Positions 28,311 to 42,059 of a DNA stretch of 64,000 bases are shown here, piece after piece (positions within the stretch are counted from its first letter, which is position 1; the number at the start of each line of letters is the position of its first letter). The stretch lies in contig NC_135713.1 in the NCBI RefSeq assembly GCF_964656455.1, positions 191,822,187-191,886,186 on the forward strand, in the 5' to 3' direction. The notes beneath the pieces are model-generated. The model was given only the letters and a program-made list of their open reading frames with translations. It was not told the origin of the DNA and did no database searches. Both the position numbers and the translations under genes were made by a program. The stretch comes from Halichoerus grypus. Lineage: Eukaryota > Chordata > Mammalia > Carnivora > Phocidae.

Positions 28311-28889
28311 TTCCGTCACTGCAGGAAGTTCAATCAGACAGTTCTTGTTCACAGCTATGATAGCCACGTTTTCTCTGACAGCAAAATTTCTGCTCCTAGG
28401 ATTCTGCAGCAGGACTGGAATCTAGGCTAAATGAATTGCCAATTAACTAGAAGGTACAAAAGTATGTTTTATTTGGATCTTCAGTGATGATAACCTTCAC
28501 ATTTCAGTTCCCTTTTTTAGTAAGTGCAGTAAAAACACCAGACTAGGAACCAGACGAGAGGGGTTCTAGCCTTGGCAACTTTTTAAAAAAAAAGCAGTGG
28601 GACCATTTTTGTCAAATGAACTCATAGCTCAACGCCCAGTATATAAAAGAGCTAGAAGCACGCAAATGATATGTAACTCACATGAGAAACAGCTGATCTG
28701 CTAGAGAAGGTGGGCAGGAGCCTCATGCGCTCAGCTTCCCTTCATCCACCAAGGATTTCTGTGGAATCCTAGGTCTTCTCTTCTGAGCAAGAGAGCTTGA
28801 AAACCAGTGGCCTAGGAAATCTTGTGAGGTTCCTTCTAGTTCCCCAAATGTAACTGATCTGTCAGGATCATCTGAGGGCAGGATGACCA

Positions 28890-29080
28890 ATTCAGAATGA
28901 TCACTGTCGATATTCACTAAGCACCTACCATTATTGACCTCATTTTCAGATGTGAAGACTGAGGCTCGGAGAAGGCCTGGGGCCTGCCAGACCAGCAACA
29001 CAGTTACAAGTTGCAGAGGTGGGGCTGGACCCACACGCGGCTGTCTCCAAGCCCCCATGCTCAAGCTCGAGCAGGCCACT
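28890..29080 (+). mobile_element. MIR remnant
   Basis: Carries CACTAAGCACCTACCATTA, GACTGAGGCTCGGAGAAGG and a GTGGGGCTGGACCCACAC block in MIR order. Confidence 0.7.
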
Positions 29081-29929
29081 GAGATTCTTCTCTCAGCTGC
29101 TTCTGACTTGTTCTGAGGACTGAATAGGCAGTCGGTCTGCCTGGTCTGCAGAAGATGCTGAATGAAAGCTCATTCTCTTGCCCTTCACCTGCCTCACGAA
29201 TGCCATCACCGAGACAATGGGACTTCTCGGTGTTGGCACGACAGAGACAAGGTGTTCAGCTGTAGCGAAGGCATTTAACACGCTGAGCCTTGGGTCTCTG
29301 TATATAAAAGGCAAATAAAAATCTCTGTTTTACAGGGTCATCTTGGAAATGTCCACTGAGGCACCAGGGCAGACCAGGGCAAATCCCTCTCATGACTATT
29401 TCATCTGGAAGTAAAAACTTGTCCTCCTCTGAATGCCCAGAGGGGACAAATAGCAGAAGTAGAATGACTCAACTTCCTTAATAAGATATTAGTTGAAAAC
29501 CAATCTTATTCTGATGCTTCCTCTTTTAAGCCTTCAGCTTGCCTGGCCACTAGGCCACACTGGGCTGGCTTCTGCCTATCAGGAATGAGGGGCTGTGCAG
29601 GAAGGGGAACCAAGGTCAAGTGCCAGGCAGAGTGAGCTGGCCTGGCAAAAACAGCCATCTGGCCCGGCAGATCCAGAGATCCTCATACCCGCTCAGTCCT
29701 GGCTCCCCTTTCTGCCCTGCCTGCTCTCCCTAAACTCCCCTCCCCACCCCCCCGCCTCTGTTCTGGCCAGTCTGCTCCTCTCACTTGCCTGAGCACAGCA
29801 GCAACGGGTAAGCCTCAGATTCTTTTCCTTTGCTCACCCTGTTGCCCTGGTAGAGAATGCCTTCTTCCTTTATTAATATCTATCTTTTATAACCTATCCC
29901 CTCAACGAAGCTCCTGCATCCATTGCACA

Positions 29930-30175
29930 AGTGTTCAGTGAGTGTCCCCTAAGTGCCAGAGCCTGTACTAATCGGGATCATTCATTCAACGTCTTCTGTG
30001 CATTGGGCATTTGCAAGGTGCTTTACCCACTTCGATGAACCTCAAAGAAACCTTGCAAGGTGGGTGGTATTATTCCCATTTATAGATGAAAAAACTAAGG
30101 CTCTAGGAGATAAGTTGCCTGCAGAAAAAAATGAGGCCCAATTTACACAACTAGAGCATCTACCATGGGATTAGA
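29930..30175 (+). mobile_element. MIR remnant
   Basis: CAAGGTGCTTTACCCACTTC, TTATTCCCATTTATAGATGA and ACTAAGGCTCTAGGAGATAA appear in MIR order. Confidence 0.75.
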
Positions 30176-30955
30176 GCTAAAGCTTCCTGGCCCTTTCCCC
30201 AGGGACCCAAGGATTCCCAGTTCCATTCTAGAATAAAAGTTTGTTGGCAGAGGCCCCTGGAACATCAAGGACCAGAGCAGTATTACGACCCATGTGGTTA
30301 TTACTGCTCCCATTTTAAAAGCCCACGGGATCTGCCCACTGTTCATATTAGTTGCTTAGTCTGTTTAGGCAGAAAGCACAAGAACCAAAAATGAGGGGTC
30401 TCCAGTAAAAGCCGAAATCAGGGATAAACTGGTCAGACTTCTAGGTGGGTTATACTACCACATGTTCCTGGGATGTTAGAATGTTTAACTTGATTAGTTT
30501 TAACAGGTCATTCCATTTTCTTAAAACAACAACAACCCCCCCACATATAAGGCGCACACACAGAAACACGAATTCCAGGGAAGATGACACTACCTTCGCT
30601 GGGAGAATCACTGAAGGATGATGTGCTTTGGCAAGCAAAAAAGTAAGCCAGAGAAGAAGCGGGATGCAAGAAGCAATGGAAGGCCCAAGCATCCATAGGA
30701 TATGTGGGTCAATTTAATTAACCATTGGATGTAAAAAAAAAAAAAAAATAGTTTAAGCCACTTTAAAACATTAAGTTCTAGAAACATTAGCAAGGAAGAA
30801 AGGTGGGGGGGGGGTTGTTCAATGGGTAAAGAGTAATAAGAGCCTTGCCTTTTGGTGAAATTTACATATAAAAGTGTTTACACTTCATTAGAAAAAATTA
30901 TAGTTTAGTATGTATGTTAAAGTTTAAGAGTAACTAACTATAAGAATAGAAATGC

Positions 30956-31173
30956 AGGGGTGCCTGGGTGGCTTGGCTGGATGAGTGTCCAACTCTTGGT
31001 TTTGGCTCAGGTCATGATCTTGGGGTTGTGGGATCGAGCCCCGCTTCCGGGCCTCTGTGCTTGGCGCAGAGTCTGCTTGAGATTCTTTCCCTCTCCCCCT
31101 GCCCCTCCCCCTGCTCACTCAAGAACTCGTACGCTATCTCTCTCAAATAAAATAAATAAAATGTTTTTAAAAA
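30956..31173 (+). mobile_element. CanSINE in intron 1
   Basis: Full-length with AAATAAAATAAATAAAATG tail. The TSD AAGAATAGAAAT(G/A)C is at 30942 and 31174. Confidence 0.95.
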
Positions 31174-32318
31174 AAGAATAGAAATACAATTCAGAGTTTC
31201 TAAACCAGAAGGGCAAAAAAAAGAAAAACAGAAAACTTGATCACTCTAACAAAAGGCAAGGAAAAAAGGAAAAAAGTAGCAAAGGAAAAGGACACTAAGT
31301 ATAAAATGAAAACAGAAATGAAGGTGGCAGAAGTAAATCGAAGTATTAATGCAGCATTAATCACAAATAGATTAAGCCCACCCGTTAAAAGATAGACAGA
31401 TAGGATTTTAAAAGATCCAGGTAGATGCTTACTAAAAGAGACAAATAAAATTATATAGAAAGACTGAAAATAAAGGATGAAAAGAGATATGCCAGACCCA
31501 TACTAACCAAAGACATGTAATATTCATATCAGACAAAACATTTAAGATGAAAGGATATAACTTATATGCACCCAATAAAGCACCTCAAAATCCAAAGGCT
31601 GGTGGCAAGCTGGGGCTTTATGGATGAGTGAGGTCTCTGCTTTGGAGTGTCTCATCAAACAGAACTGCAGGGTCTTATAATACAGCAATCTTTGAACATG
31701 GGTTGGGTCTGCTGGGAGTTGGGCTCTGTGCTGAGTGTTGGGTGTACACTGAGGAAGAAGACCCAGCCCCTTGAGGAGCTCATAGTCTACTAAGGGAAAG
31801 AGATAAGTAGTCAGAAAATTACAATCCAGTATGGTCACACAGCAACAGACACAGAAACACAGCAGACGCAATGGGAACACTTGGAGGGACACCTAGCTCA
31901 GCCTGGTGGGTATCAGGAAAGGCTTCTTGGGCTAAGTCTCAAGGGGTGAGCAAAAACAGCCCAAGAAAAAGGAGAAGGTATTCTAGGTGGAGGGAATGGC
32001 AAAAGTTAAGGCACAGAGGTGAGTCTAGGAAGAGTCCCAAACAGTTCAAAGTTGCTCGTGGGCAAAGCTTAGGTCATGCAGGGGTTAAATTCTTAGCAAG
32101 AGGGGTAGAATTCAGAGGCAGAGTTCCAGAGGGAACAGGGTAGGGGCAGATGGTGGATGTGGGTACTAACACGTAAACTGTGCCCTTCGGATAGAACTCT
32201 CACCCCACCTCCCCAGCATGGGCTGACAATACCCTAAGCTACAGGCGTCTGGGAGCCTTGCTTAATTTTTTCCCCCAGGTGGAGAGGCTGAGTGGGCACT
32301 GGGACCTAGAGACACACT

Positions 32319-32350
32319 TGAGGAAGGAGGAAGGAGGAAGGAGGAAGGAG
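32319..32350. repeat. (GGAAGGA)n microsatellite
   Basis: Four to five imperfect GGAGGAA/GGAAGGA units in a row. Confidence 0.8.
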
Positions 32351-33189
32351 CATTCTGAGTGAGTGAAGGCTGGAGGAATCTCAACCTGCCTGGCACACCA
32401 GCTTGAGGCCTGCTTCCCAGGAGAGCAATTTCTGCCTCAGCATTTAGCATTAAGGAGGATAGGAAATTCAAATGCACCTCAATCATTAAAATCTTACAGA
32501 TCAATTTTAAAATAAAAACCTGTCATGCCCACAAAAACTCAGTCTCGCCAATTCCACAGGTCAAACTGCTAGGTAAATGAAACGTCCGGAACAAAATTTC
32601 TGACTGTCCTCCAGCTACCACCACACGCCCGTCAAGGTTGGCTAGCCCCACACGTGCAGAGACCCTGCTGTCTACAGGCCCCCTCAAATGTTCAAGGCAA
32701 TCCCCTCATGTCTATTCTATTAGCACAGGCCTCACCCACTTCCAGCTTCTCCCTGACCCCCTCCCATCCCAAGTTAATCTTAAAACATCATGTCCTTAAG
32801 ATAATCTCAAGTTCAAAGACATTTGCTGGCTCTGCACTGCTTATGGGCCCAATATCAACTCTGTGGTCCATAATCTGTCTAACCACTATTTCCCTAAAAA
32901 CACAGGGTTTGGCTGTGGCCAGTCTGATCTCTCCATGCCCAACTGACTCGCTGCTCAAATCTACAGGTTTCTGTGTGTGCCATGTCTTGTGGGGGCCAGC
33001 CTGCACATCCTGCTTGTCTTTCACCGGCCAAGCTCGGACTTAGGCCTGCAGGAAGTCCCTCCTAATGGCTTCATCGCACTGTCGCCTCCTTTTCTGACTG
33101 CCTATGGGACTGGCTCTCCTCACTCTCCTCACCCTCACCCTGGCCCTTAATCATACCATCACTCCCCTTACTCATCAAATGAAATAACA

Positions 33190-33545
33190 CAGATGAAAGA
33201 ACTCTGGAAACAAGAAAGCATTATACCAAGAGGAGATAGCCATTTCTTGTGTATACAACTCAGAGAACTGTGTCTAGGTAATGCAGCAAACAGAGTTATG
33301 GAAAAAGATGCATCATCAGAGATGCTTAGTATATTTTGCAATAGTAAAAGCTGGAACAAAAATGTCTAATTACAGGGGGAGGATAATTATTAAATAAATC
33401 ATGGTACATCCATTAACAATGTTTACAAAATAATTTTTAACTATATGGAAAAATGCTGATGGGACACAATATTAACAGAGAAAAGATTCAGATTTCTATC
33501 TAAAGTATGATCCCACTTACCCTGTGTCTGTATACTACATCAACC
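33190..33545. mobile_element. Probable old L1 remnant
   Basis: AT-rich text including AAATAAATCATGGTACATCC resembles the common L1 segment near its 3' region. It is too diverged to place precisely. Confidence 0.4.
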
Positions 33546-33563
33546 TTTGTAAAAATGTACCCA

Positions 33564-33742
33564 GGGGGCACCTGGGTGGCTCAGTCGGCCAAGCTTCTGA
33601 CTCTTGGTTTTAGCTGGGGTCATGACCTCAGGGTCGTGGGATGGAGCCCCACATCAGGCTCAGTGCTCAGCACGAGTCTGCTTGTCCCTCTCCCTCCTCC
33701 TCTGTCCGCCCCCACCCTGTGTGCATGCTCTCTAAATAAATG
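33564..33742 (+). mobile_element. CanSINE, first of a three-element cluster
   Basis: Starts GGGGGCACCTGGGTGGCTC and ends with a CTCTAAATAAATGAAATATT tail. Diverged relative to others. Confidence 0.9.
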
Positions 33743-33755
33743 AAATATTTTGAAA

Positions 33756-33937
33756 GGGGCACCAGGGTGGCTCAGTTGGGTAAGCGTCTGCCTTCGGGTC
33801 AGTTCATGATCTTAGGGTTTGGGGATCGAGCCCCATGTTGGGTTCCCCACTCAGCGGGGAGTCTGCCTCTCTCTCTCCCTCTGTCCCTCCCCCTCTCCCT
33901 GCTCGTTCTCCCTTTCTCTCAAATAAATAAAATCTTT
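33756..33937 (+). mobile_element. CanSINE, second of a three-element cluster
   Basis: Starts GGGGCACCAGGGTGGCTCAG. Its tail TCAAATAAATAAAATCTTT has been split by an inverted CanSINE. Confidence 0.9.
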
Positions 33938-34135
33938 TTTTAATTAAGATTTTTTATTTATTTATTTGACAGAGAGAAACACAGCGAGAGAGGGAACACA
34001 AGCAGGGGGAGTGGGAGAGGGAGAAGCAGGCTTCCCACCGAGCAGGGAGCCCGATGCGGGGCTCGATCCCAGGACCCTGGGATCATGACCCGAGCCGAAG
34101 GCAGACGCTTAATGACTGAGCCACCCAGGCGCCCC
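33938..34135 (-). mobile_element. CanSINE inserted into the tail of another CanSINE
   Basis: An inverted element lies between two copies of the 19-bp TSD TCAAATAAATAAAATCTTT (33919-33937 and 34136-34154). The target was the A-rich tail of the preceding SINE. Confidence 0.95.
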
Positions 34136-35089
34136 TCAAATAAATAAAATCTTTAAAAAAATATTTAAAAAAATAAAAATAAATAAAAATGCAGACTCCT
34201 AGCACAGACATGCAGCAATGGCTCAGTCTTGGTGTTTTAATATTTTTTTATACTTTTCTAATTTTTCCATGTTTTTTTCAGAGAGCATGTATTACTTTTC
34301 TGTTTTCATTTTTTAACAGATAATGTTTCCAAGTGTTTAAAAAAATACAGACAGGATATAGAGTGAAAAGTGTAAGGCCTTCTCATCCTTGCCCCATCCC
34401 TCTGAGGGGATCCCAGTTACCGGTTTCTTGTATATCCCCCCAGAGATGTTCTCTGGGGAGTATTACTTTCATAACAAAAACAAGCGATCACTAGAAAAGG
34501 GTCTTGTGGTATGGGATAAGAATTGAAGGGGCATCTGGTTCACATTTGTGAGTGGGGCTTAATAAATACATGATAATAAATACCCCCAACCCACACCACC
34601 CACACTGGCAGCCTCATCAGAATCTCTGTGGCTGGTCAGCGAATGCTACCGAAACAGGTGGCTGGAGATGGGCAAGCCCGTCCCTCCTGGTTTTGGTTTT
34701 CATTTCTGTCTCTTTCTTGTTTCCCACTGGGGGCTGTGGGTTTTATCAGTTATGACTCAAGAAGTAGGAAGGTGCTCAAAGATGGCCCTGTCAGCCGTCC
34801 TCAACTCTGAAGGCCACGGCTTCCTTGCTTTTATTTATAGTCACCAAGGCCAAGTGTGAGCAGTAGTGAAGGCCTGTGCTAGTGCGGGATGTAAGAAGTG
34901 CTTGTGGGCACAGTGGCCCCATAGAGAGTGGGACACACAGCACAACTGGCCCTGAGACAAAGCCACCAGCCCCTCCTTCCCTGCTTATGTCACGGGTGGG
35001 ACCCAAGGGTTGGTCTGAATCTGGGAAACCTGAAGGAGGCATGCTGTTCTAGTGAATCTCTCCTACCTTCTTTACATAACATCTGACCC

Positions 35090-35860
35090 TTTTTTTTAAA
35101 TCTGTATTTTGTTTTCAACTACAAAATACTTGTTCACCATAAAAATTACAACCATACAAAGTGCTTAGAGAAAAAGAAAGAAAGAAAGAAAGAAAGAAAA
35201 AGAATTTTGCCCCATTCCCTCCTCCCTACAATGTAAGAAACCCTTAAATTTGGTGTAAATCCTTCTAGTTCCATTAGCATACATATATAAAGTTTGGGAC
35301 TATTTTTAAAAGAAACATGGGCTTATAGATATCTAATATTCTACCAGTTATATCTTTCACTTAACAACAGATTATGGAGGGTGCCTGGGTGGCTCAGTCA
35401 GTTAAGCGTCCAACTGTTGATTTCAGTTCAGGTGGTGATCTCAGGGTTGTGAGATTGAGCCCCAAGTCGGGCTCCATGCTGGGCGTGGAGTCTGCTGAAG
35501 ATTCTCTTCCCCTCTCCCTCTGCCCCGCCCCTCCACTCCCTCTCTAAAAACAAAATTAAAAAGACCTAAAAAAACAACAAAAAACCCACAGTAGATTATG
35601 GACACTGTCCCACTTCAAATGTATGTAGCTCTCTCGCATTTTTTTAAATGGCTCCGTAAGATTCCATGGTATAAATGTACTCATTTCTTCACCTATTCTT
35701 CTATGGATACTCTTGCAAATTGTTCCCAATTTTTCACTAAATATTACTGCAAAAACAAAACAAAACAAAACCCAAAAAACCCTTTATTCACTTCTTTGTG
35801 CACTTGTATAGGTAAATTCTAGGTAAATACCTGGAACCGGAATTTGTGGGTGACTCTCTG
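35090..35860. mobile_element. Old L1 remnant interrupted by a CanSINE
   Basis: The two parts (to 35378 and from 35588) read on through TTTCACTTAACAACAGATTA, then CCGTAAGATTCCATGGTATA, an order familiar from old mammalian L1 3' segments. An (AAAG)n run sits at 35171-35200. Confidence 0.5.
35379..35587 (+). mobile_element. CanSINE inside the L1 remnant
   Basis: Full-length element. The target ACAGATTATGGA occurs on the left at 35367 and an altered copy ACAGTAGATTATGGA on the right at 35588. Confidence 0.9.
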
Positions 35861-36799
35861 CATGGTCACTCTTTTTTTTGTTTCTGTGTGTCAGGAAAGT
35901 AGGCAGCATTGATCAGTCCAGGACAGGTGGTTCCCAAACGTTATATTAGTTATTTGCTAGAAAGATGCTATCCTTGCTTTCCAGGTGCTTATAATCTAGT
36001 TGGGGAGAATGGCCAGCTGGATAAATAAAGGAATCACAAAATGATCTTGGGATCAAAAGGGCCTTTGGGGGTCACTTATTCCAACATATCACTTATTAAT
36101 CCTGAGGATGGCCTCCCAGCTACATAATAGAATGGTCTTGGAGTCCAAAGGTCTGAGTTCGAACTGTAGTCTCTAACACTCGGGTGGGTGACCAGGTGCA
36201 GATCACTTACTCTGAGACTCAGATGTCTCATCTGTAAAACAGGGATGCTCGAACTGAAACAACAGGATTTTACAGGACAACTAGATGCAAGAAGCAATCT
36301 TTAAAGGGGCAATACTGTGGCTGGAACACAGTGGGTGCTCTAGTAAACGTTAGCAAAACCTCCAATGAGAAGGAAGCTGATACGAGATGAGTGGTCCTTT
36401 CTGGGACTGGAAGTACCAGTTGTTTGAAAGTCCTTGCCTCTGCAGAGCTGAAATCCACCTTGCAGAGCCTCTAGCCAGCAGCCCTAGTGTCAGGAGGAAG
36501 GTCTGGAACAGAAGCTGTCAAAGGAGGAGGGGAGAATCCCAAGACCAGAAGGGTAGAAGGAGTCAGCAAGGCAAGGCCAGCCTACGACGGGGATGTTCTT
36601 TGAAGTGCATTCTGCATGTGCTGCCCAGCCTCTCCCTCTGCTAGCAGTGCCCAGCTCCGAATGGACTGAGGAACGAGCTGCTGGTGCCTGAGGAACCAGG
36701 AACCAGAATTCCTTGACAGCTCAGGTTGAAATTAGCTGTCCTGTGGACATCTTTGGGTGTTTTCAACAATTTGCTGCTACGCGTGTACATGTTAATTAC

Positions 36800-37055
36800 A
36801 TGCCGGTGTCAATAACAATAAAAATAATGGCAGCTATTATTGCTTGCTACATATTAAGTAATGCATGCATTATTTCTTGGACCCTCTCAGGAACTCTGTG
36901 AGCAGGGCACTAATATTGTTCCCTTTATATGGAGGAAGAAACTGAGGCTCAGGAGCTCAAGTAATTAGTCTGATGCTACTCTGCAAGGAGGCGGCAGAAG
37001 CCGGATTTGTGCACAGGGCTCTTATGTCAAAGTACATATTCTTAACCATAACACT
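36800..37055 (+). mobile_element. MIR remnant, nearly full length
   Basis: Runs from ATAATGGCAGCTATTATTGC through GAGGAAGAAACTGAGGCTCA to TTCTTAACCATAACACTCTA, covering most of the MIR consensus. Confidence 0.8.
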
Positions 37056-37373
37056 CTATTTTCATGTGATCTAAAGCTTTAAGAATTGAGACCCAAATGC
37101 AGAAGCTGCCACAAGCTAAAGGTTTGTTAGTGAGAAACCCAGGGACTGACCCAGGAGGAGGCATCTCAATTAGGGAGCATAAACGCAGCCAGCCTATGTT
37201 CTGGAGAAAAGCAACTTTAAAATGGCAATGGGAAGCAAAGACTCCAAGCTGGACACGTGGCAGGCCCATGTTCCTTAGTCTACCCATGCCCAGCATGGGT
37301 ATTAGGTCATGCACACTTGGGCCCATCGCAAGGACCAATTCTATGACAAACTTCAAATGTGCCATGCATTTTA

Positions 37374-37587
37374 TTTTTATTTTATTTTTATTTTTTTTAA
37401 AAGATTTTATTTATTTATTTGACGGAAACAGAGATAGCGAGAGCAGGAACACAAGCAGCGGGAGTGGGAGAGGGAGAAGCAGGCCTCCCCTCGAGGAGGG
37501 AGCCCGATGTGGGGCTCGATCCCAGGACCCTGGGATCATGACCTGAGCCGAAGGCAGACGCCTAACGACTGAGCCACCCAGGCGCCC
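37374..37587 (-). mobile_element. CanSINE in intron 1
   Basis: Inverted. The TSD TGTGCCATGCATTTTA is at 37358-37373 and 37588-37603, exact over 16 bases, suggesting a recent insertion. Confidence 0.95.
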
Positions 37588-40500
37588 TGTGCCATGCATT
37601 TTAGAAGGTCTGGCTCCAGGCTATTTTACTGTGGTTTTTGTTGTTGTTTGCTTGTTTAATAACAAAGCCTTGAGCATCAGCTAGTATCCTCACAAATATG
37701 GTCAGTACTTTGTCTCCAGGCCCCTGATAAAGGGCATTGTGTAAGCTTTAAAAGAAAAGTGTTACAATGGCATTTCCAATTCAACTTCTGAATCCTTTGC
37801 ATGAGGAGTGCCAACAGCATACAGAAGATGCTACCGGGGCATCACTGATCCACACAGACAATTATGGAATTGGTATGCAGGAGATTGGGGGGGGGAGTAG
37901 GAGGGAGGGAAAAAAGACCCAGAACTACCATACGCATGCCTCATTTTACACAATAACCAGCAGGGAATTTTTAATGTATGTTCTGTCAAAAAAAATTTCA
38001 AGTGTGTTTCATGGGGTATTTTGTGTCATTAAACATCTTGATTAAGCAGGGCTGCAGTGTACACCATTTGGTAATGATCGATTTCCAAAGATTACAGTGC
38101 GATAAACTGCCCCGGAGACTAAAATCATGCCGAACACAATCAGCTTTCTTTTGATGAGTCAAAATGCACTTCTGGATCTTGTCAAGCCTTGAGGTCATCA
38201 TTACAAGCAACACTTGGTTGTGAAAAACAGTTCTCCTTATTTAACCTTCTGAATTGGATTCTGAGCAAGGAGCAGTTCCCTGGGCTATGGTTAATCCCAC
38301 TGAGATACAACCACTGCCCTCCTCTTGGTTGGTAACTCTGTTTTCCCAAGTGGGACTGGCTTCAAGCAGGGTCTACCTGTATGCAGAGCAGATGGAGAAA
38401 GACAGGTTCAGCCTCCCCGTGAGGGAGGAGGCTTCAAGTTCATTGTAGTCACTGGTGACTGGTTTTGAAATGGAGGAACTAGTTTGAGGAACTTCAGAAT
38501 AAACAAGAAACCCAAACAACTCGGTTTTCCACAGAAGACTTCCAATGCACGGGGGTAAATGGAAGGAAGCATATGGTCCAGCTCTGCTTTTTGGCAGTGG
38601 AACCCTGACCATGGCCTCATTTCAGATGCTGCCCTACACACCCTTTGACAGACTGGCCTGAATGACCACTTGAGGACTTGAGCAGCAAAGGTGACTCTGA
38701 CATGTCCCTTTATATTACAGGGTCACACTCTTGTCCTCCTTCAGGAAGGGAAGAAAGTCATGGGGCCTGTGGTATAACGGAATATTCAGAGGCTCTCAGA
38801 ATATTCCTTGGTCAAGGAGGGGAAACCATGCATAGCCTGTGGCTCTTTCAGCCTCTTCCAGACCAGCAGGGCCCAGAAGGAGGAATGTGGATGTCAGTCT
38901 TGTACTTTCACTGGACCACACGAATCCTTAGCCAGGGATTCCCATGCTCCAGGTGCTGTGCTGCCCAGCAGATGCCATGGTGACCAAGGCAGACAAGGTC
39001 CTTGCCCTCACAAGGCTGTCACCATTGCAACCCTGGAGAGGCTTTTCTGGAATGCTGGACTTAATTACGAAGAAGCACTGTCATGGGCCAGCCTTTGAAT
39101 CCTCTGCCTACAAACCTGTGTCAGAGTGGCGCCAAGCACATGGGATTTGTCATTGTGTCACTGACTTCCCTATTCCAGCCTGGAAGGCTGGGCTAAGTCA
39201 GCCACACCTTTAATAGCTGGCTACTTGTCTGCTTCTGCTCTGAACTATGTGTGAGCACACTTCTCCTGACAACGCCTTCACCTCTGCAACTGTGTTCCCT
39301 TCCTCCCAGACTGCCGAAGTTTCCAGATTGTTCTCAAGCTCCTTTTCCAAGTGGACAGATCCCACCCAGGTACCTGCAGAATGGGAGGTGGGGTTCCTCC
39401 CCTCTGAGGAACTGTGTGTGTGACAGTGCTGGGTCAAGCTGGACAAGGCAGACCACACTGGCCGCGATGCCTTTCTGGCTCCTCTCTAGCCCCCACAGTC
39501 GGGGATCACGATTTAACACCTGCAATGTCTGTCTTCCCCCCTGCCACGTAAGCTCCTTGAGGGGAGTATATCCATTATCCTCGTTTTCATATTCTTCCAC
39601 CTGCCAGAGCCTGCCGTATGGGACGTTCCTGGCAAAGGCTCACTGAAAGGATGACTGATACACTCCTGAAGAGTATACTGGTGTCCTGGCTCTAAGAGCC
39701 TGGCTGGTCTGGCATTTGAGTGTCCAGACTATCCATTCACCTGGCGAGCAGGAGTGGGCAGAGCCTGGTGACCAGGGGTGGCTGTATTCTGACTGTACCC
39801 TAGCAAGAAGGTGTCATGCAAACTGGCTACCAAGCCACCCTTGTCCCCTTTCTTAAATGCTGACCTTGAGACCCAATTATTTCCAATTCTTTGAGAAGAG
39901 CCTTCTGTGCTGGACAATTATCTGTCTGGGCTCCAAAGTGCACATATATGCTCGATGGGAGGTGGTACACAAATCTCTGCCTTTTACATTTATCTCTAGA
40001 AAGCTATTCCTGCCTCTCAAAGTACAGCATCTGCCAATAGTACAGTCCCAACAGTAAGCTGGGACTACTGAGCACAGGCTCAAGAGCCTGGTTCATCCAA
40101 CTAACTTCTTGTGCCAAAGGAGTCCATTTCTAATCTTAAATGGTAATAGCATCCTCATTTGAGGTTGGCTAAGGCCCCCTTTCCTCCTAAATCTCCCAGT
40201 CATCCCTAGTATTGACCAGTAGACCAATATTGAATAATTCTGGCCAAGTAAAAGGAAATGTCAATGACAGCAGAAGGTGGTTGGTGATTTCAGATACAAC
40301 AGCTCTTTGAACTTACAGGGGCCACCGTCCAGATATGACATCATGCTTTGCCCACAGGGAAGAGCTTCTTCACTGAGAGTTGCTGGATGAATCCAGTTGG
40401 AATGACCCCTGACTACTCTGGCTTTTCTGGTCACCTGCGTGCCATGGGCAACATGTCCCTTCTTCACAGTGGAAAGATGCAGAAGAGTTTCTTCGTGCCC

Positions 40501-40869
40501 AGTGGGTTTGTACCCTCACGGTCGATCATTAATAGCATCTGAATGCCCACTCTGGGTAAGACACTGCTTGGGGAGGTAGGAAGGTGCCCTACAGATGCAG
40601 GCAACCTTTGAGACTTCCAGGTAGCCCTGCCCAGAATTGTATTCTCTTATCAACCTTGACCTCCTTTTGGTTACACAAACTCCTGGTATAAGAGAGTGTC
40701 AAGTGAATAGCCTTCTGTTTACTTTTTCTTAGGCCCAGAGCAGCTGCTCTGGCCCCACCCTTCCCAGGTCTGGCAGAGCTTGCAGAAAGACTGACAGGTC
40801 AAGGTGGGGGAATAAAGGAGGAACTAGTTAAAAAAATCCAATTCCTACTCCGGTAGTTCCTTTGTTCAG

Positions 40870-41010
40870 AGGCAGCACAGCACAGGGAAAAGAGCCTGGA
40901 CTTTAGTTCAGATTCCGCCATTAACTAGCCATGTGGCCTTGGGCAACTCACTCAGCTTCCTTGGGCCACCATTTTCTCTTCTGTAAAATAGGGGAGAATG
41001 TGAATGGTAA
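40870..41010 (+). mobile_element. MIR remnant
   Basis: Contains AAAGAGCCTGGACTTTAG, GGCCTTGGGCAACTCACTCA and TTCTGTAAAATAGGGGAGAA. Confidence 0.7.
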
Positions 41011-41933
41011 TGGTCATTTCCAGGCTGTAATTCTAAGAGCTCTTTCTTGACAGAGTGGTTGAGGCCTAAAGGTCACTTAGCCATGCTTGCCTAAAATGAT
41101 GGCTGGCTAGTTCAGATTGATTGGGTGTGCCTATGGGGCTGAGGGAGAGCCTGTGACCACTTGCAAGGCAATGTTAGTTCTTCTCCTGAGGCTTCAATAA
41201 AGTCAAGCCCTCTTTGTGGGTAACCCTGGACATTGCCTACAGATGTCCCTGACCATTAGCTGTCAAGCTCAACACCAACTCCACGGGTCTAGAACAGAGA
41301 GTTTTGAACAGACTCTTTGTCTTGGTGGATGCCTGGTCATGGCCTTAGTGGGAAGAGGGTGAGCAGAAGCCATAGCAACCAGAAACTGGGGGGCAGGGAC
41401 GGCTCAGGACTTTCCTCTGCTGCTTCTTTCTGAGTCCAAACACCAGCCCTGGCTGTGTAGACAACTGAAGTGGTGGCAGGCTTGGAATGACAGTAAAATG
41501 ACAGTTTCCTGACGTCCAGGGTTTAATCTAGCCTTTTCAATCAAAGGCACCCTTCAGAGCCTTCCAACTCAGGTGGCAAAAAGAAAGGCAGGTAGGAAAG
41601 GGTTCCCCAAAAGGTCTTTCACACCAAAGCACAGTTTGCTCTCTCTGCTCTTTGCCAAGGGGTTTCCCAGCTCCCCGGAGCCAAAGCTCCCCTCCTGCTT
41701 CTTTGCTGACTGTCACTGGAAGCGGGCCATTTTCCACCCTCAAGGTGGCTGGACTCAGGAGCACAGTGACACCGTTGATCTGGGCTCTGTGCCTTGTTCA
41801 CATGACCCCCCCTAGCCAGGGGATCCATCTCTCTGTTGGTTGGCAAACCTTGGGAGCCTCCCATTTGTTTCCTTATCCCTGCCTCCAAAGCCCTTCAGCT
41901 GAAATAAAAGTGATCTTTGGCAGAGGGCTTCTT

Positions 41934-42059
41934 TTTTTTTTTTTAAGTTTATTTATTATTATTTTTTTAGTAATCTCTAAGCCCACCATGGGGCTCGAAC
42001 TCATGACCCCCAGATCCAGAGTCACATGCTCTTCTGACTGAGCCAGCCAGGTGCCCCGT
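41934..42059 (-). mobile_element. Older short CanSINE in intron 1
   Basis: Inverted short form ending GAGCCAGCCAGGTGCCCC. The TSD GGCAGAGGGCTTCTT is at 41919-41933 and 42060-42074. Confidence 0.9.
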
